Source: Aquabacterium sp. (lineage in GTDB: Bacteria; Pseudomonadota; Gammaproteobacteria; Burkholderiales; Burkholderiaceae_C). From it: a stretch of 64,000 nucleotides of DNA. A program made the position numbers and the translations under genes. The notes under the pieces were generated by a model. It did not search any database and was not told the origin of the DNA. It saw only the letters and a list, made by a program, of their open reading frames with translations. Shown piece after piece: positions 34,218 through 41,532 of this stretch. Numbering within the stretch: the first letter of the stretch is position 1; each line of letters opens with the position of its first letter. The stretch lies in assembly GCF_016234775.1 (NCBI RefSeq), contig NZ_JACRAH010000021.1, forward strand, positions 124,001 through 188,000. Direction: 5' to 3'.

Positions 34218-35762
34218 ATGAACCTGTTTACCGCCCTGCGCGCTGCCTGGCCTGCCACGCAGCAAGACACCGCCATCCTCACCGACACCGGCCTGGCCTA
34301 CACCTGGCAGGATCTGGAACGCGCCACGGCGATGCTGGCCAATCTGCTTGACGGCCTGCATCTGCAGGGCGTGGAGGGCCGCCCACCCGTGGTGGCCGCC
34401 CATGTGGACAAATCCGTTGAAGCGCTGCTGCTGTATATGGCCACGCTGCGTGCCGGTTGCGTCTTCCTGCCACTCAACCCGGCCTACCTCGCCACCGAGC
34501 TGGAATACTTCGTGGGTGATGCCAGACCAGCGGTGCTGGTATGCCGCCCCGCTGACCAGGAATGGGTGATCCCCGTGGCCGCGCATGGCCATGTCGAGCA
34601 CCTCTTCACCCTGGGTGACGACCGCACGGGCAGTCTGCTGGTGCACGCCGCGCATCAGGACGACGTGCACGAGCCGGCTGTGCGCCATGCCGACGACCTG
34701 GCTGCCATCCTGTACACCTCGGGCACCACAGGCCGCAGCAAGGGCGCCATGCTCAGCCACAGCAACCTGCTGAGCAATGCCCGCACCCTGGTGCGCTACT
34801 GGGACTGGCGCCACGACGACTGCCTGATCCACGCCCTGCCCATCTTCCACATCCACGGCCTGTTCGTGGCCTGCCATTGCGCCTTGCTGTCGGGCACACC
34901 CATGCGCTGGCTGGGCAAGTTCGACCCCACCAGCGTGCTGCGCGGGATGAGCGACACACGCAGCCCTTGCGCCACCTTGTTCATGGGCGTGCCCACCATG
35001 TATGTGCGCCTGCTGCAAGACAGCGGCCTCACGCCGGAGGCCACGCAGCACATGCGCCTGTTCGTGAGCGGCTCGGCGCCCATGCTCATGGCCACGCACG
35101 ACGCCTTTGGCCTGCGCACCGGCCAGACCATCCTGGAGCGCTACGGCATGAGCGAGACGGGCATGCTGTGCTCCAACCCTTGTCGCACCGTGGATGGCAC
35201 ACGCCTGCCGGGCAGCGTGGGCCAGCCTTTGCCAGGTGTGAGCGTGCGCATCGTGGATGAGCAGGGGGACGAACTCGCTGCAGACAGCATCGGCCAGGTG
35301 GAGGTCAAAGGCCCCAATGTGTTTCGCGGCTACCTGGGCATGCCCGACAAGACCGCCGAGTCCTTCACGCCTGATGGCTGGTTCCGCACTGGCGACGTGG
35401 GCCACATGGATGCGCAAGGCTACGTGCACCTCTCCGGGCGCGCCAAGGACCTCATCATCACGGGTGGCTTCAATGTCTACCCGGCCGAGATCGAAAGCCA
35501 CATTGACAAACTGCCCGGCGTGATCGAATCTGCCGTGATCGGCGTACCGCACCCGGACTTCGGTGAAGGCGTGGTGGCTGTGATCGTGGCGCAGGCAGGC
35601 CATGCACTTCAAGAGGCCGACATCATCCGCACGCTCAAGGACACGATCGCCGGCTTCAAGGTGCCCAAGCGCGTGTTCATGGTGAATGACCTGCCGCGCA
35701 ATGCGATGGGCAAGGTGCAGAAGAACCTGCTGCGCCAGAGCCATCAGCACACCTTCGCGTGA
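34218..35762 (+). CDS. malonyl-CoA synthetase-like AMP-forming acid-CoA ligase
   Basis: Adenylate-forming ligase of 514 residues. P-loop LYTSGTTGRSKGAMLSHSN, IFHIHGLFVACH, ERYGMSETGM, DGWFRTGDVGHMDAQGYVHLSGR and terminal NAMGKVQKNLLRQ motifs are present. The spacing and HIHGLF motif resemble MatB-type malonyl-CoA synthetases, which capture free malonate. ATG at 34218 starts MNLFTALRAAW; the longer frame from 34176 lacks a ribosome-binding site. A class II aldolase gene follows after 67 bases. Malonate preference is inferred by resemblance. Confidence 0.82.
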   Translation: MNLFTALRAAWPATQQDTAILTDTGLAYTWQDLERATAMLANLLDGLHLQGVEGRPPVVAAHVDKSVEALLLYMATLRAGCVFLPLNPAYLATELEYFVGDARPAVLVCRPADQEWVIPVAAHGHVEHLFTLGDDRTGSLLVHAAHQDDVHEPAVRHADDLAAILYTSGTTGRSKGAMLSHSNLLSNARTLVRYWDWRHDDCLIHALPIFHIHGLFVACHCALLSGTPMRWLGKFDPTSVLRGMSDTRSPCATLFMGVPTMYVRLLQDSGLTPEATQHMRLFVSGSAPMLMATHDAFGLRTGQTILERYGMSETGMLCSNPCRTVDGTRLPGSVGQPLPGVSVRIVDEQGDELAADSIGQVEVKGPNVFRGYLGMPDKTAESFTPDGWFRTGDVGHMDAQGYVHLSGRAKDLIITGGFNVYPAEIESHIDKLPGVIESAVIGVPHPDFGEGVVAVIVAQAGHALQEADIIRTLKDTIAGFKVPKRVFMVNDLPRNAMGKVQKNLLRQSHQHTFA

Positions 35763-35829
35763 CGCTCGAAGTGATACCCGGCGCAAGGCCCGATCGATTC
35801 AGTTTCAACAACCCGACGAGGAGACAAGC

Positions 35830-36588
35830 ATGGACATCCCATCCCTGAAGGACAAGGTCAGCCCCGAAGAATGGCAACTGCGTGTGGATCTGGCTGCGGC
35901 TTACCGACTGGTGGCCCTGTATGGCTGGAGCGATCTGGTGTTCACGCACATCTCGGCGCGCATCCCCGGCCCTGAGCATGCCTTCCTCATCAACCCCTAT
36001 GGCCTGATGTTTGACGAGATCACGGCCTCCAGCCTGGTCAAGGTCGATCAGAACTGCAACAAGCTCAGCGACTCGCCTTTCTTCGTCAACCCGGCCGGCT
36101 TCACCATCCACAGCGCCGTGCACGCCGTGCGTGAAGACGCTGGCTGCGTGCTGCACACGCACACGCGTGCCGGTGTGGGCGTGTCGGCCCAGAAGAACGG
36201 CGTGCTGCCCATCTCGCAGCAAAGCACCTTTGTGCTGGCTTCACTGGCTTATCACGAGTACGAAGGCGTGGCCTTCCGTGAAGAAGAAAAACCCCGCCTG
36301 CAAGCCGATCTCGGCGACAAGAATTTCCTCATGCTGCGCAACCACGGCCTGCTGACCGTGGGCCCCACGATCGCAGACGCCTTCCTGGGCATGTACATCT
36401 TCGAATCCACCTGCCAGATCCAGTTGGCTGCACAATCCGGCGGCGCGGATTTGACCGAGGTCAACCCGCTGATCCTGCAGGGCGTGGCGCAAGCCATGAA
36501 GGTACAGACTGGCGGCATGGGCGGCGCCTTCGTGTGGCCAGCCCTCATCCGCAAACTCGACCGAACCGATCAAAGCTACAAGACATGA
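35830..36588 (+). CDS. class II aldolase/adducin-family protein
   Basis: A 252-residue single-domain protein of the fuculose-aldolase/adducin fold. Metal-ligand histidines lie in VLHTHTRAGVG and RNHGLLTVG, with INPYGLMFDEITASSL and GFTIHSAVHAVRED also typical. The subgroup is close to proteins of unknown substrate widely present in proteobacteria. ATG at 35830 is preceded by GAGGAGACAAGC. Its TGA overlaps the ATG of the next gene (ATGA). Aldol or decarboxylase activity is plausible; substrate unknown. Confidence 0.88.
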   Translation: MDIPSLKDKVSPEEWQLRVDLAAAYRLVALYGWSDLVFTHISARIPGPEHAFLINPYGLMFDEITASSLVKVDQNCNKLSDSPFFVNPAGFTIHSAVHAVREDAGCVLHTHTRAGVGVSAQKNGVLPISQQSTFVLASLAYHEYEGVAFREEEKPRLQADLGDKNFLMLRNHGLLTVGPTIADAFLGMYIFESTCQIQLAAQSGGADLTEVNPLILQGVAQAMKVQTGGMGGAFVWPALIRKLDRTDQSYKT

Positions 36589-37319
36589 AAAAAGTATGGA
36601 TCATCAGTGGCCTGGTGGCAGCCTCCTTCGCACTGGGTACCGTGATCGTGATGGGGCATGACATCTTCACGCCCGGCGATGCCAGCCAGGTCGCAGCCAG
36701 ACCAAGCGGCCTGCCCTGGCAGGTCGAGACCTTGCCCAATGGCGCCAACAAGGTCATGGGTCTGACGTTGGGCCCGGCGGGCACGGCCAGCACCTTGGGT
36801 GACGTTCAAAGGCTCTGGGGTGACGCCACGCAGGTCGCCATCATCGCGGCCCCAGGTGAAGACGGCCTGCTGGAAGCCTTCGTGGACCCAGCCAGTGCCG
36901 GCTTCATCACAGGCAAGATCGTGATCACCGCGTATCTGGACAGTGCGGACATCCGGGCCATGCGCGAACGCGCGATCAAGACCGAGTTCATGGAGAGCAC
37001 AACGCGCAAGTACACGCTCACGCCGTCTGATCTGCAAGCTGCCATGAAGGCGCCCGTTGTGGCCTTGAGCTTCATCCCTCAGGCCAATCTGGATGCCGAC
37101 ACGATCATCGCCCGCTTCGGCCAACCCGCCGAGCGCGTGCGCAGCAACGGGCACCTGGAGCACTTCCTCTATCCCGCCAAGGGCCTGGATCTGGCGCTGG
37201 ACACCGAAGGCAAGGAACTCCTGCAATACGTGGCCCCCGCCGAGTTTGACCGGCTGAGGCAACCACTGCTCAAGGCCGCAGCGGCGTCGTCTTCGACTAC
37301 TTCAGCTTCCCAGCCTTGA
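36585..37319 (+). CDS. membrane-anchored hypothetical protein
   Basis: A 244-residue protein with an N-terminal helix (MKKVWIISGLVAASFALGTV) that is either an uncleaved signal anchor or a signal peptide. The rest is hydrophilic, with a GDVQRLWGDATQVAIIAAPGE segment and a pair of similar sub-blocks, each ending in a FGQP- or WGD-type turn, suggesting two copies of an SmpA-like fold. It overlaps the upstream aldolase stop by four bases, so it is translationally coupled. Its 3' end overlaps the convergent acyltransferase by 23 bases. Function unknown. Confidence 0.75.
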   Translation: MKKVWIISGLVAASFALGTVIVMGHDIFTPGDASQVAARPSGLPWQVETLPNGANKVMGLTLGPAGTASTLGDVQRLWGDATQVAIIAAPGEDGLLEAFVDPASAGFITGKIVITAYLDSADIRAMRERAIKTEFMESTTRKYTLTPSDLQAAMKAPVVALSFIPQANLDADTIIARFGQPAERVRSNGHLEHFLYPAKGLDLALDTEGKELLQYVAPAEFDRLRQPLLKAAAASSSTTSASQP

Positions 37320-38187
37320 AGTCAGCGGTGAGCTGATCGATCTCCTGGTCCTTGGCTTCCCAGATGCCATTGACCCACCGCTGCAAGTGAGCACGAGACG
37401 GCGGATCGCCGTTCTCGTTGACCAGCACATCCTTGGGGATCTCGACCTGGCGCACGGACACGATCACGTCCTCGATGTTGCCGGTGAGCAGGTCCACAAA
37501 GGTGGGCACACCCTTCGGATAAACGATGGTCACGTCCAGCATGCAGTTGAACAACTCGCCCATGGTCTCCAGGGCCATGCCCACGCCACCGGTCTTGGCC
37601 TTGAGCAGGTGCTTGTAGGGCGTCTTCTGCTCCTGCGCCTTGGCAGGCGTATAACGCGTGCCCTCCATGAAGCTGATCACCGACGTGGGGATCACCTTGT
37701 ACTTCTCGCAAGCCTTGCGCGCCGTTTCCAGGTCCTTCTTCGCACTGGCACCGCCCTTGCGTTTCATGAAGGGAAAATCCAGTGCCCACCAGGCCAGCCC
37801 CATCAGGGGCACATAGATCAGCTCGTGCTTGATGAAGAACTTCAGCAAGGGGATCTTGCGGTTGAAGATCTTCTGGAGCACGAGGATGTCCACCCAGCTC
37901 TGGTGATTGCTGCTGACCAGATACCAGCCCTTGTAGGTGAACTTGTCGAGGCCCTGCAGGTGCCAGCGCGTGCGCCCCACTGCCGCCATCCACATGCTGT
38001 TAACTGCGATCCATGTCTCGGCAATGTTGGCCAGGATGAAGTCGATCACCAGCCGCACGAAGCGGAATGGCAGCACCAGCTTGACAAGCGCCAGGGGGAA
38101 GACCAGAGAGAAGGCCACCACGATGTTGACGGTCAGCACAAAGCTGGCCAGCGCACCCTTGGTGAAAGACACGATCCGATGAAGCAT
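37297..38187 (-). CDS. PlsC/YihG-family acyltransferase
   Basis: Membrane acyltransferase of 296 residues, probably acting on lysophosphatidate or a related phospholipid precursor at the inner membrane. Two N-terminal hydrophobic segments (about 10-65), then the catalytic HX4D motif NHQSWVD (His95, Asp100), a second conserved block FMKRKGG and the EGTRYTP glycerol-phosphate-binding motif (about 174). The length and motif order match E. coli YihG better than PlsC. The ATG at 38187 is chosen over a longer frame with a poor start. Its stop lies within the convergent upstream gene. Confidence 0.88.
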   Translation of the reverse strand: MLHRIVSFTKGALASFVLTVNIVVAFSLVFPLALVKLVLPFRFVRLVIDFILANIAETWIAVNSMWMAAVGRTRWHLQGLDKFTYKGWYLVSSNHQSWVDILVLQKIFNRKIPLLKFFIKHELIYVPLMGLAWWALDFPFMKRKGGASAKKDLETARKACEKYKVIPTSVISFMEGTRYTPAKAQEQKTPYKHLLKAKTGGVGMALETMGELFNCMLDVTIVYPKGVPTFVDLLTGNIEDVIVSVRQVEIPKDVLVNENGDPPSRAHLQRWVNGIWEAKDQEIDQLTADFKAGKLK

Positions 38188-38195
38188 GACAAGGC

Positions 38196-38309
38196 GGAGC
38201 TTCGCGCTCCCGAAAAAATGCGACAGGTGGCGATTATGTGCACAGATGTACAGAAATCCACTGCCCCGCATCAATCTCCTGCTGCACTGCACGATTTGCC
38301 AGATTTGCC
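38196..38309. promoter_or_regulatory. divergent control region with shared TGC-rich site
   Basis: Between the acyltransferase and HD-GYP genes. It holds a GGAGC/GCTCC hairpin (38196-38210), the 13-mer TGCTGCACTGCAC (38280-38292) identical to that before phaZ, and a 9-base tandem repeat built on GATTTGCC (38293-38300, 38302-38309). No gene is seen in 38188-38441. Confidence 0.35.
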
Positions 38310-38441
38310 GGATTCACGTGCGGTCGTTCACAAGCGCTCACGCTTTATGCGTCATATCCCCCTGTGCACAAAGCAGCCGCTGTCGTAAGGTGTGGCTGAC
38401 AGACCGAGCATCACCTCGGGCATTGACACAGGTGAGACCCC

Positions 38442-39413
38442 ATGCAGGCCAGCTCCTTCGCAGTCCTTGATGAAGCCCCTCTACCCGGCACGTTGGAGGC
38501 AGCGCCGCCCGCCGCCAGCAACAAGCTCGTCGCACTATGGCAGCAATGGCAAGCCCTCGCTGACGACCTCATGCCCCTTTTGCTGACGCCGAAAAGTTGC
38601 CCCGACTTTCTGGGCGACATCACGGTGATCGCTGGCACGGTGATGTCCCTGGTTCGTCAGGCGCCAGACATCGGCATCTTCCACATGGTCTACCCCAACC
38701 CGGACAAGATGCACCGCTACAGCGTGCTGCACGCCATGCACACGGCCATGCTGCTGGCCCTGGTCGGGCAGCGCAAGGACTGGGGTGACAAGCGCACCGC
38801 CAGCGCCGTGAAAGCGGGCCTGACCATGAACCTGTCCATCACCAACCTGCAGATCGACCTGGCCATGCAGCACGCCCCCCTGAGCACCGCGCAACGGGAA
38901 GCCATCGACACACACCCGCTGACCAGCTGGAAGATGCTGCAGGAATTGGGTGTGCGAGATGAAGAGTGGCTGATTGCCGTGGCCCAGCACCATGAGCAAC
39001 CCGATGGCAAAGGCTACCCACAGGGCTTGACCGAGCTGCATCAACTGGCTGACGCCATTCGCACCTGCGATGTGTTTGGCGCCAAGATCAGCCCCCGCAT
39101 TGGCCGCACCGGCATGCCCACACCGCGTGCGGCTGCCGAGATCTTCCGCCAGCGCAGCGCCGGCTACTTCGGTGCCACCATCATCCGCGAGCTGGGGCTG
39201 TACCCACCCGGCTGCCTGGTGGAACTCGCTACCGGCCACCAGGCCGTGGTGGTCAAGCGCAGCTGTGATCCCAATGCGCCAGATGTGGTGACCTTGCCTG
39301 GATTCGAGCGTTGCAGGGCCACGCAGGGCAGTGGCCGCCACATCATCGGCGCGGCAGCCGATCAGAGCTGGGCGGAACGCACATCGCCCGATGAGATCCT
39401 GACGAACGCGTGA
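38442..39413 (+). CDS. HD-GYP-like protein with degenerate HD dyad
   Basis: Soluble 323-residue protein related to class II cyclic-di-GMP phosphodiesterases. The later motifs persist: THPLTSWKML, HHEQPDGKGYPQGL (HHE 183-185, GYP 191-193) and LADAIRTCDVFGAK. Where active family members have LLHDIGK, this protein reads LTMNLSI (Met129, Asn130), so the metal-binding HD pair is lost, and the His of the first metal site is uncertain. It may bind rather than cleave cyclic di-GMP. AGGTGAG precedes the ATG. It is the second cyclic-di-GMP-related gene within 5 kb of the diguanylate cyclase. Confidence 0.82.
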   Translation: MQASSFAVLDEAPLPGTLEAAPPAASNKLVALWQQWQALADDLMPLLLTPKSCPDFLGDITVIAGTVMSLVRQAPDIGIFHMVYPNPDKMHRYSVLHAMHTAMLLALVGQRKDWGDKRTASAVKAGLTMNLSITNLQIDLAMQHAPLSTAQREAIDTHPLTSWKMLQELGVRDEEWLIAVAQHHEQPDGKGYPQGLTELHQLADAIRTCDVFGAKISPRIGRTGMPTPRAAAEIFRQRSAGYFGATIIRELGLYPPGCLVELATGHQAVVVKRSCDPNAPDVVTLPGFERCRATQGSGRHIIGAAADQSWAERTSPDEILTNA

Positions 39414-39502
39414 TGCCCCCGCCCAGGCATACCCGAGCGATGCGGTAGGCCTCATCATCAAATTGACACGAAAGGCTGGCAGCGTCTTCGGTTTGTGTTT
39501 TC

Positions 39503-40438
39503 ATGAACCGGATTTGCGCCATGTCCAGCCCCACGCCCCCCATTGACCAGGATCTGCTGCGTCGCCTGCAAGATGACGTGATCGACAGCTACGACGAAGA
39601 GCTGGAGATGGAAATCGACGACCGCCTGCTGGGCGGTGAACTACAGGGGCTCAGCGCCGAAGCGCGCGAAACCCGCCGCATGTACTTTCGCGAGCTGTTT
39701 CGCCTGCAAGGTGAACTGGTCAAGCTGCAGGACTGGGTTGTCCACACAGGCGCCAAGGTGGTCGTGCTGTTCGAAGGGCGCGATGCGGCCGGCAAGGGTG
39801 GCGCCATCAAGCGCATCACGCAACGGCTGAACCCGCGCGTGTGCCGCGTGGCTGCCCTGCCCGCCCCCAATGACCGCGAGAAGACCCAGTGGTACTTTCA
39901 GCGTTATGTGGCCCACCTGCCCGGCGCTGGCGAGATCGTGCTGTTTGACCGCAGTTGGTACAACCGGGCCGGCGTAGAACGTGTGATGGGTTTCTGCTCG
40001 GACGATGAACTTGAAGAGTTCTTCCGCTCGGTGCCCGAATTCGAGAAGATGCTGGTGCGCAGCGGCATCAAGCTGTTCAAGTACTGGTTCTCGGTGTCGG
40101 ACGACGAACAGGAAGCCCGCTTCATGGCCCGCATCCAGGATCCGCTCAAACAGTGGAAGCTCAGTCCCATGGACCTTGAAAGCCGCCGGCGCTGGGAAGA
40201 CTACACAGGTGCCAAAGAGGTCATGCTGGAGCGCACGCACATCCCCGAAGCGCCCTGGTGGGTCGTCCAGGCTGTGGACAAGAAGCGCTCGCGCCTGAAC
40301 TGCATGCACCACCTGCTGCAGCAGATGCCGTATCACGAAATCGAACACGAGCCCGTGGCCTTGCCACCGCGCGTGCGCCGTGAAGACTACATCCGCCAGC
40401 CTGTGCCTCAGAGCATGATCGTCCCCGAAATCTATTGA
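39503..40438 (+). CDS. ppk2: polyphosphate kinase 2
   Basis: PPK2-family enzyme that transfers phosphate between polyphosphate and nucleotides. 311 residues from the first ATG; ATG 39521 (MSSPTPPIDQ) is an alternative and neither start has a clear ribosome-binding site. Walker A EGRDAAGKGG (91-100), the lid region and Walker B FDRSWYNRAGVE are intact, and DYTGAKEVMLERTH is typical of PPK2. Single-domain, class I-like. A G/C hairpin follows at 40473. Together with the PhoX-type phosphatase it points to active phosphate economy, though the genes are far apart. Confidence 0.94.
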   Translation: MNRICAMSSPTPPIDQDLLRRLQDDVIDSYDEELEMEIDDRLLGGELQGLSAEARETRRMYFRELFRLQGELVKLQDWVVHTGAKVVVLFEGRDAAGKGGAIKRITQRLNPRVCRVAALPAPNDREKTQWYFQRYVAHLPGAGEIVLFDRSWYNRAGVERVMGFCSDDELEEFFRSVPEFEKMLVRSGIKLFKYWFSVSDDEQEARFMARIQDPLKQWKLSPMDLESRRRWEDYTGAKEVMLERTHIPEAPWWVVQAVDKKRSRLNCMHHLLQQMPYHEIEHEPVALPPRVRREDYIRQPVPQSMIVPEIY

Positions 40439-40472
40439 AGACTTCACGCCAGGCGCCTTCGCATCCCCATTA

Positions 40473-40500
40473 GCCCGCACCCACAAATGATCGTGCGGGC
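40473..40500 (+). terminator. hairpin between ppk2 and the channel gene
   Basis: GCCCGCAC pairs with GTGCGGGC over a 12-base loop, 34 bases after the ppk2 stop. There is no T run; it might be a terminator or part of the next gene's leader. Confidence 0.4.
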
Positions 40501-40542
40501 GTAGACTGGATTTCAACGAAGTCTTGCGAAGGAGGGCCGCCC

Positions 40543-41463
40543 ATGGTGACCTCTCGGACCAGCCTCCTGGCCCTGTTCATGCGCCTGATGGCAGTAGCCC
40601 GCTACCGCTTCATCGCGGAGCTGACCGGCATGTTCATGCTGATGTGGCTGGTGGGTGCCGCGCTTGTCTACTACTTCGAAGCGGGCCACAGCGCCCGCGT
40701 ACAGACTTTCGGCGAGGCCTTCTATGGCCTCCTGGTCACGATGACGACCTCGGGTGATTCCGCTGTGCAGCCCATCACCACACCCGGACGGGTCGTTGTG
40801 GGCATCGCCCTGATTCTCTCCAAGCTGCTGACCGCCTTGCTCTGCGCGCTGGCGGCCGCCGTCCTCATCGAGCGCAAGGTCAAGGAAGACATGGGGTTGA
40901 AAATGCACAAGCTGAACCAACACGTGGTCATCGTCGGCTGGAACCTCAAGGGGCCCCAGATCATCCGCACCCTGCGCAGCGAGCCTCAGTTCGAGCATGC
41001 CCCCATCCTGGTCATGGCTGACCTGGACCACAAGCCGATTGACGACCCTCTGCTGATGTTCACGCGATCGAGCTACCCCATCCGAGGCGAAGCGATTGAC
41101 CGGGCGTGCATGCCAGAGGCTGCCACCATCGTGGTCCTGGCCAACTACGCAGAAAAGCAAAATGCCGACGCGCTGACGGCCATCAACTGCATGGTCGCCC
41201 GCAAGGCCAATCCCGATGCCCGCATCATCGCGGAACTGCTGGACCCCAGCCAGCGCATGTACATCGAGTCAGCCGGCGCAGATCTGGTGGTGGGCATTGG
41301 CGAGGTCGGGGGCTTCCTGCTGGCCGAGGCCACCATCGGCAATGAACAGGCGCGCCAGTTGCTGCACTTCGTGGCCGAATCCGGCCGAAAGCCCGCCATC
41401 GAACAAGCCGCGCTGGCCGGCCACCCAGCCCCAGTCCGCGAACCAGCCTGCGCCACAAAGTAG
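40543..41463 (+). CDS. two-helix ion channel with RCK/TrkA-N domain and atypical filter
   Basis: Predicted cation channel of 306 residues: two membrane helices (about 25-45 and 83-108) flanking a pore loop, then an RCK/TrkA-N Rossmann domain (about 125-280, HVVIVGWNLKG). The pore reads VTMTTSGDSAVQP (65-77), where potassium channels carry TVGYGD; the second glycine and the tyrosine are replaced. That pattern is closer to the SGNHA filter remembered for plant CASTOR/POLLUX channels. AAGGAGGG precedes the ATG. Ion preference cannot be assumed to be potassium. Confidence 0.85.
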   Translation: MVTSRTSLLALFMRLMAVARYRFIAELTGMFMLMWLVGAALVYYFEAGHSARVQTFGEAFYGLLVTMTTSGDSAVQPITTPGRVVVGIALILSKLLTALLCALAAAVLIERKVKEDMGLKMHKLNQHVVIVGWNLKGPQIIRTLRSEPQFEHAPILVMADLDHKPIDDPLLMFTRSSYPIRGEAIDRACMPEAATIVVLANYAEKQNADALTAINCMVARKANPDARIIAELLDPSQRMYIESAGADLVVGIGEVGGFLLAEATIGNEQARQLLHFVAESGRKPAIEQAALAGHPAPVREPACATK

Positions 41464-41532
41464 TGGCGCCACCCGCGCGGGTCACAAACACGGTACGCTT
41501 GGGCGTTTTGCGCCCTGGTGGAGCCTTTGCCC

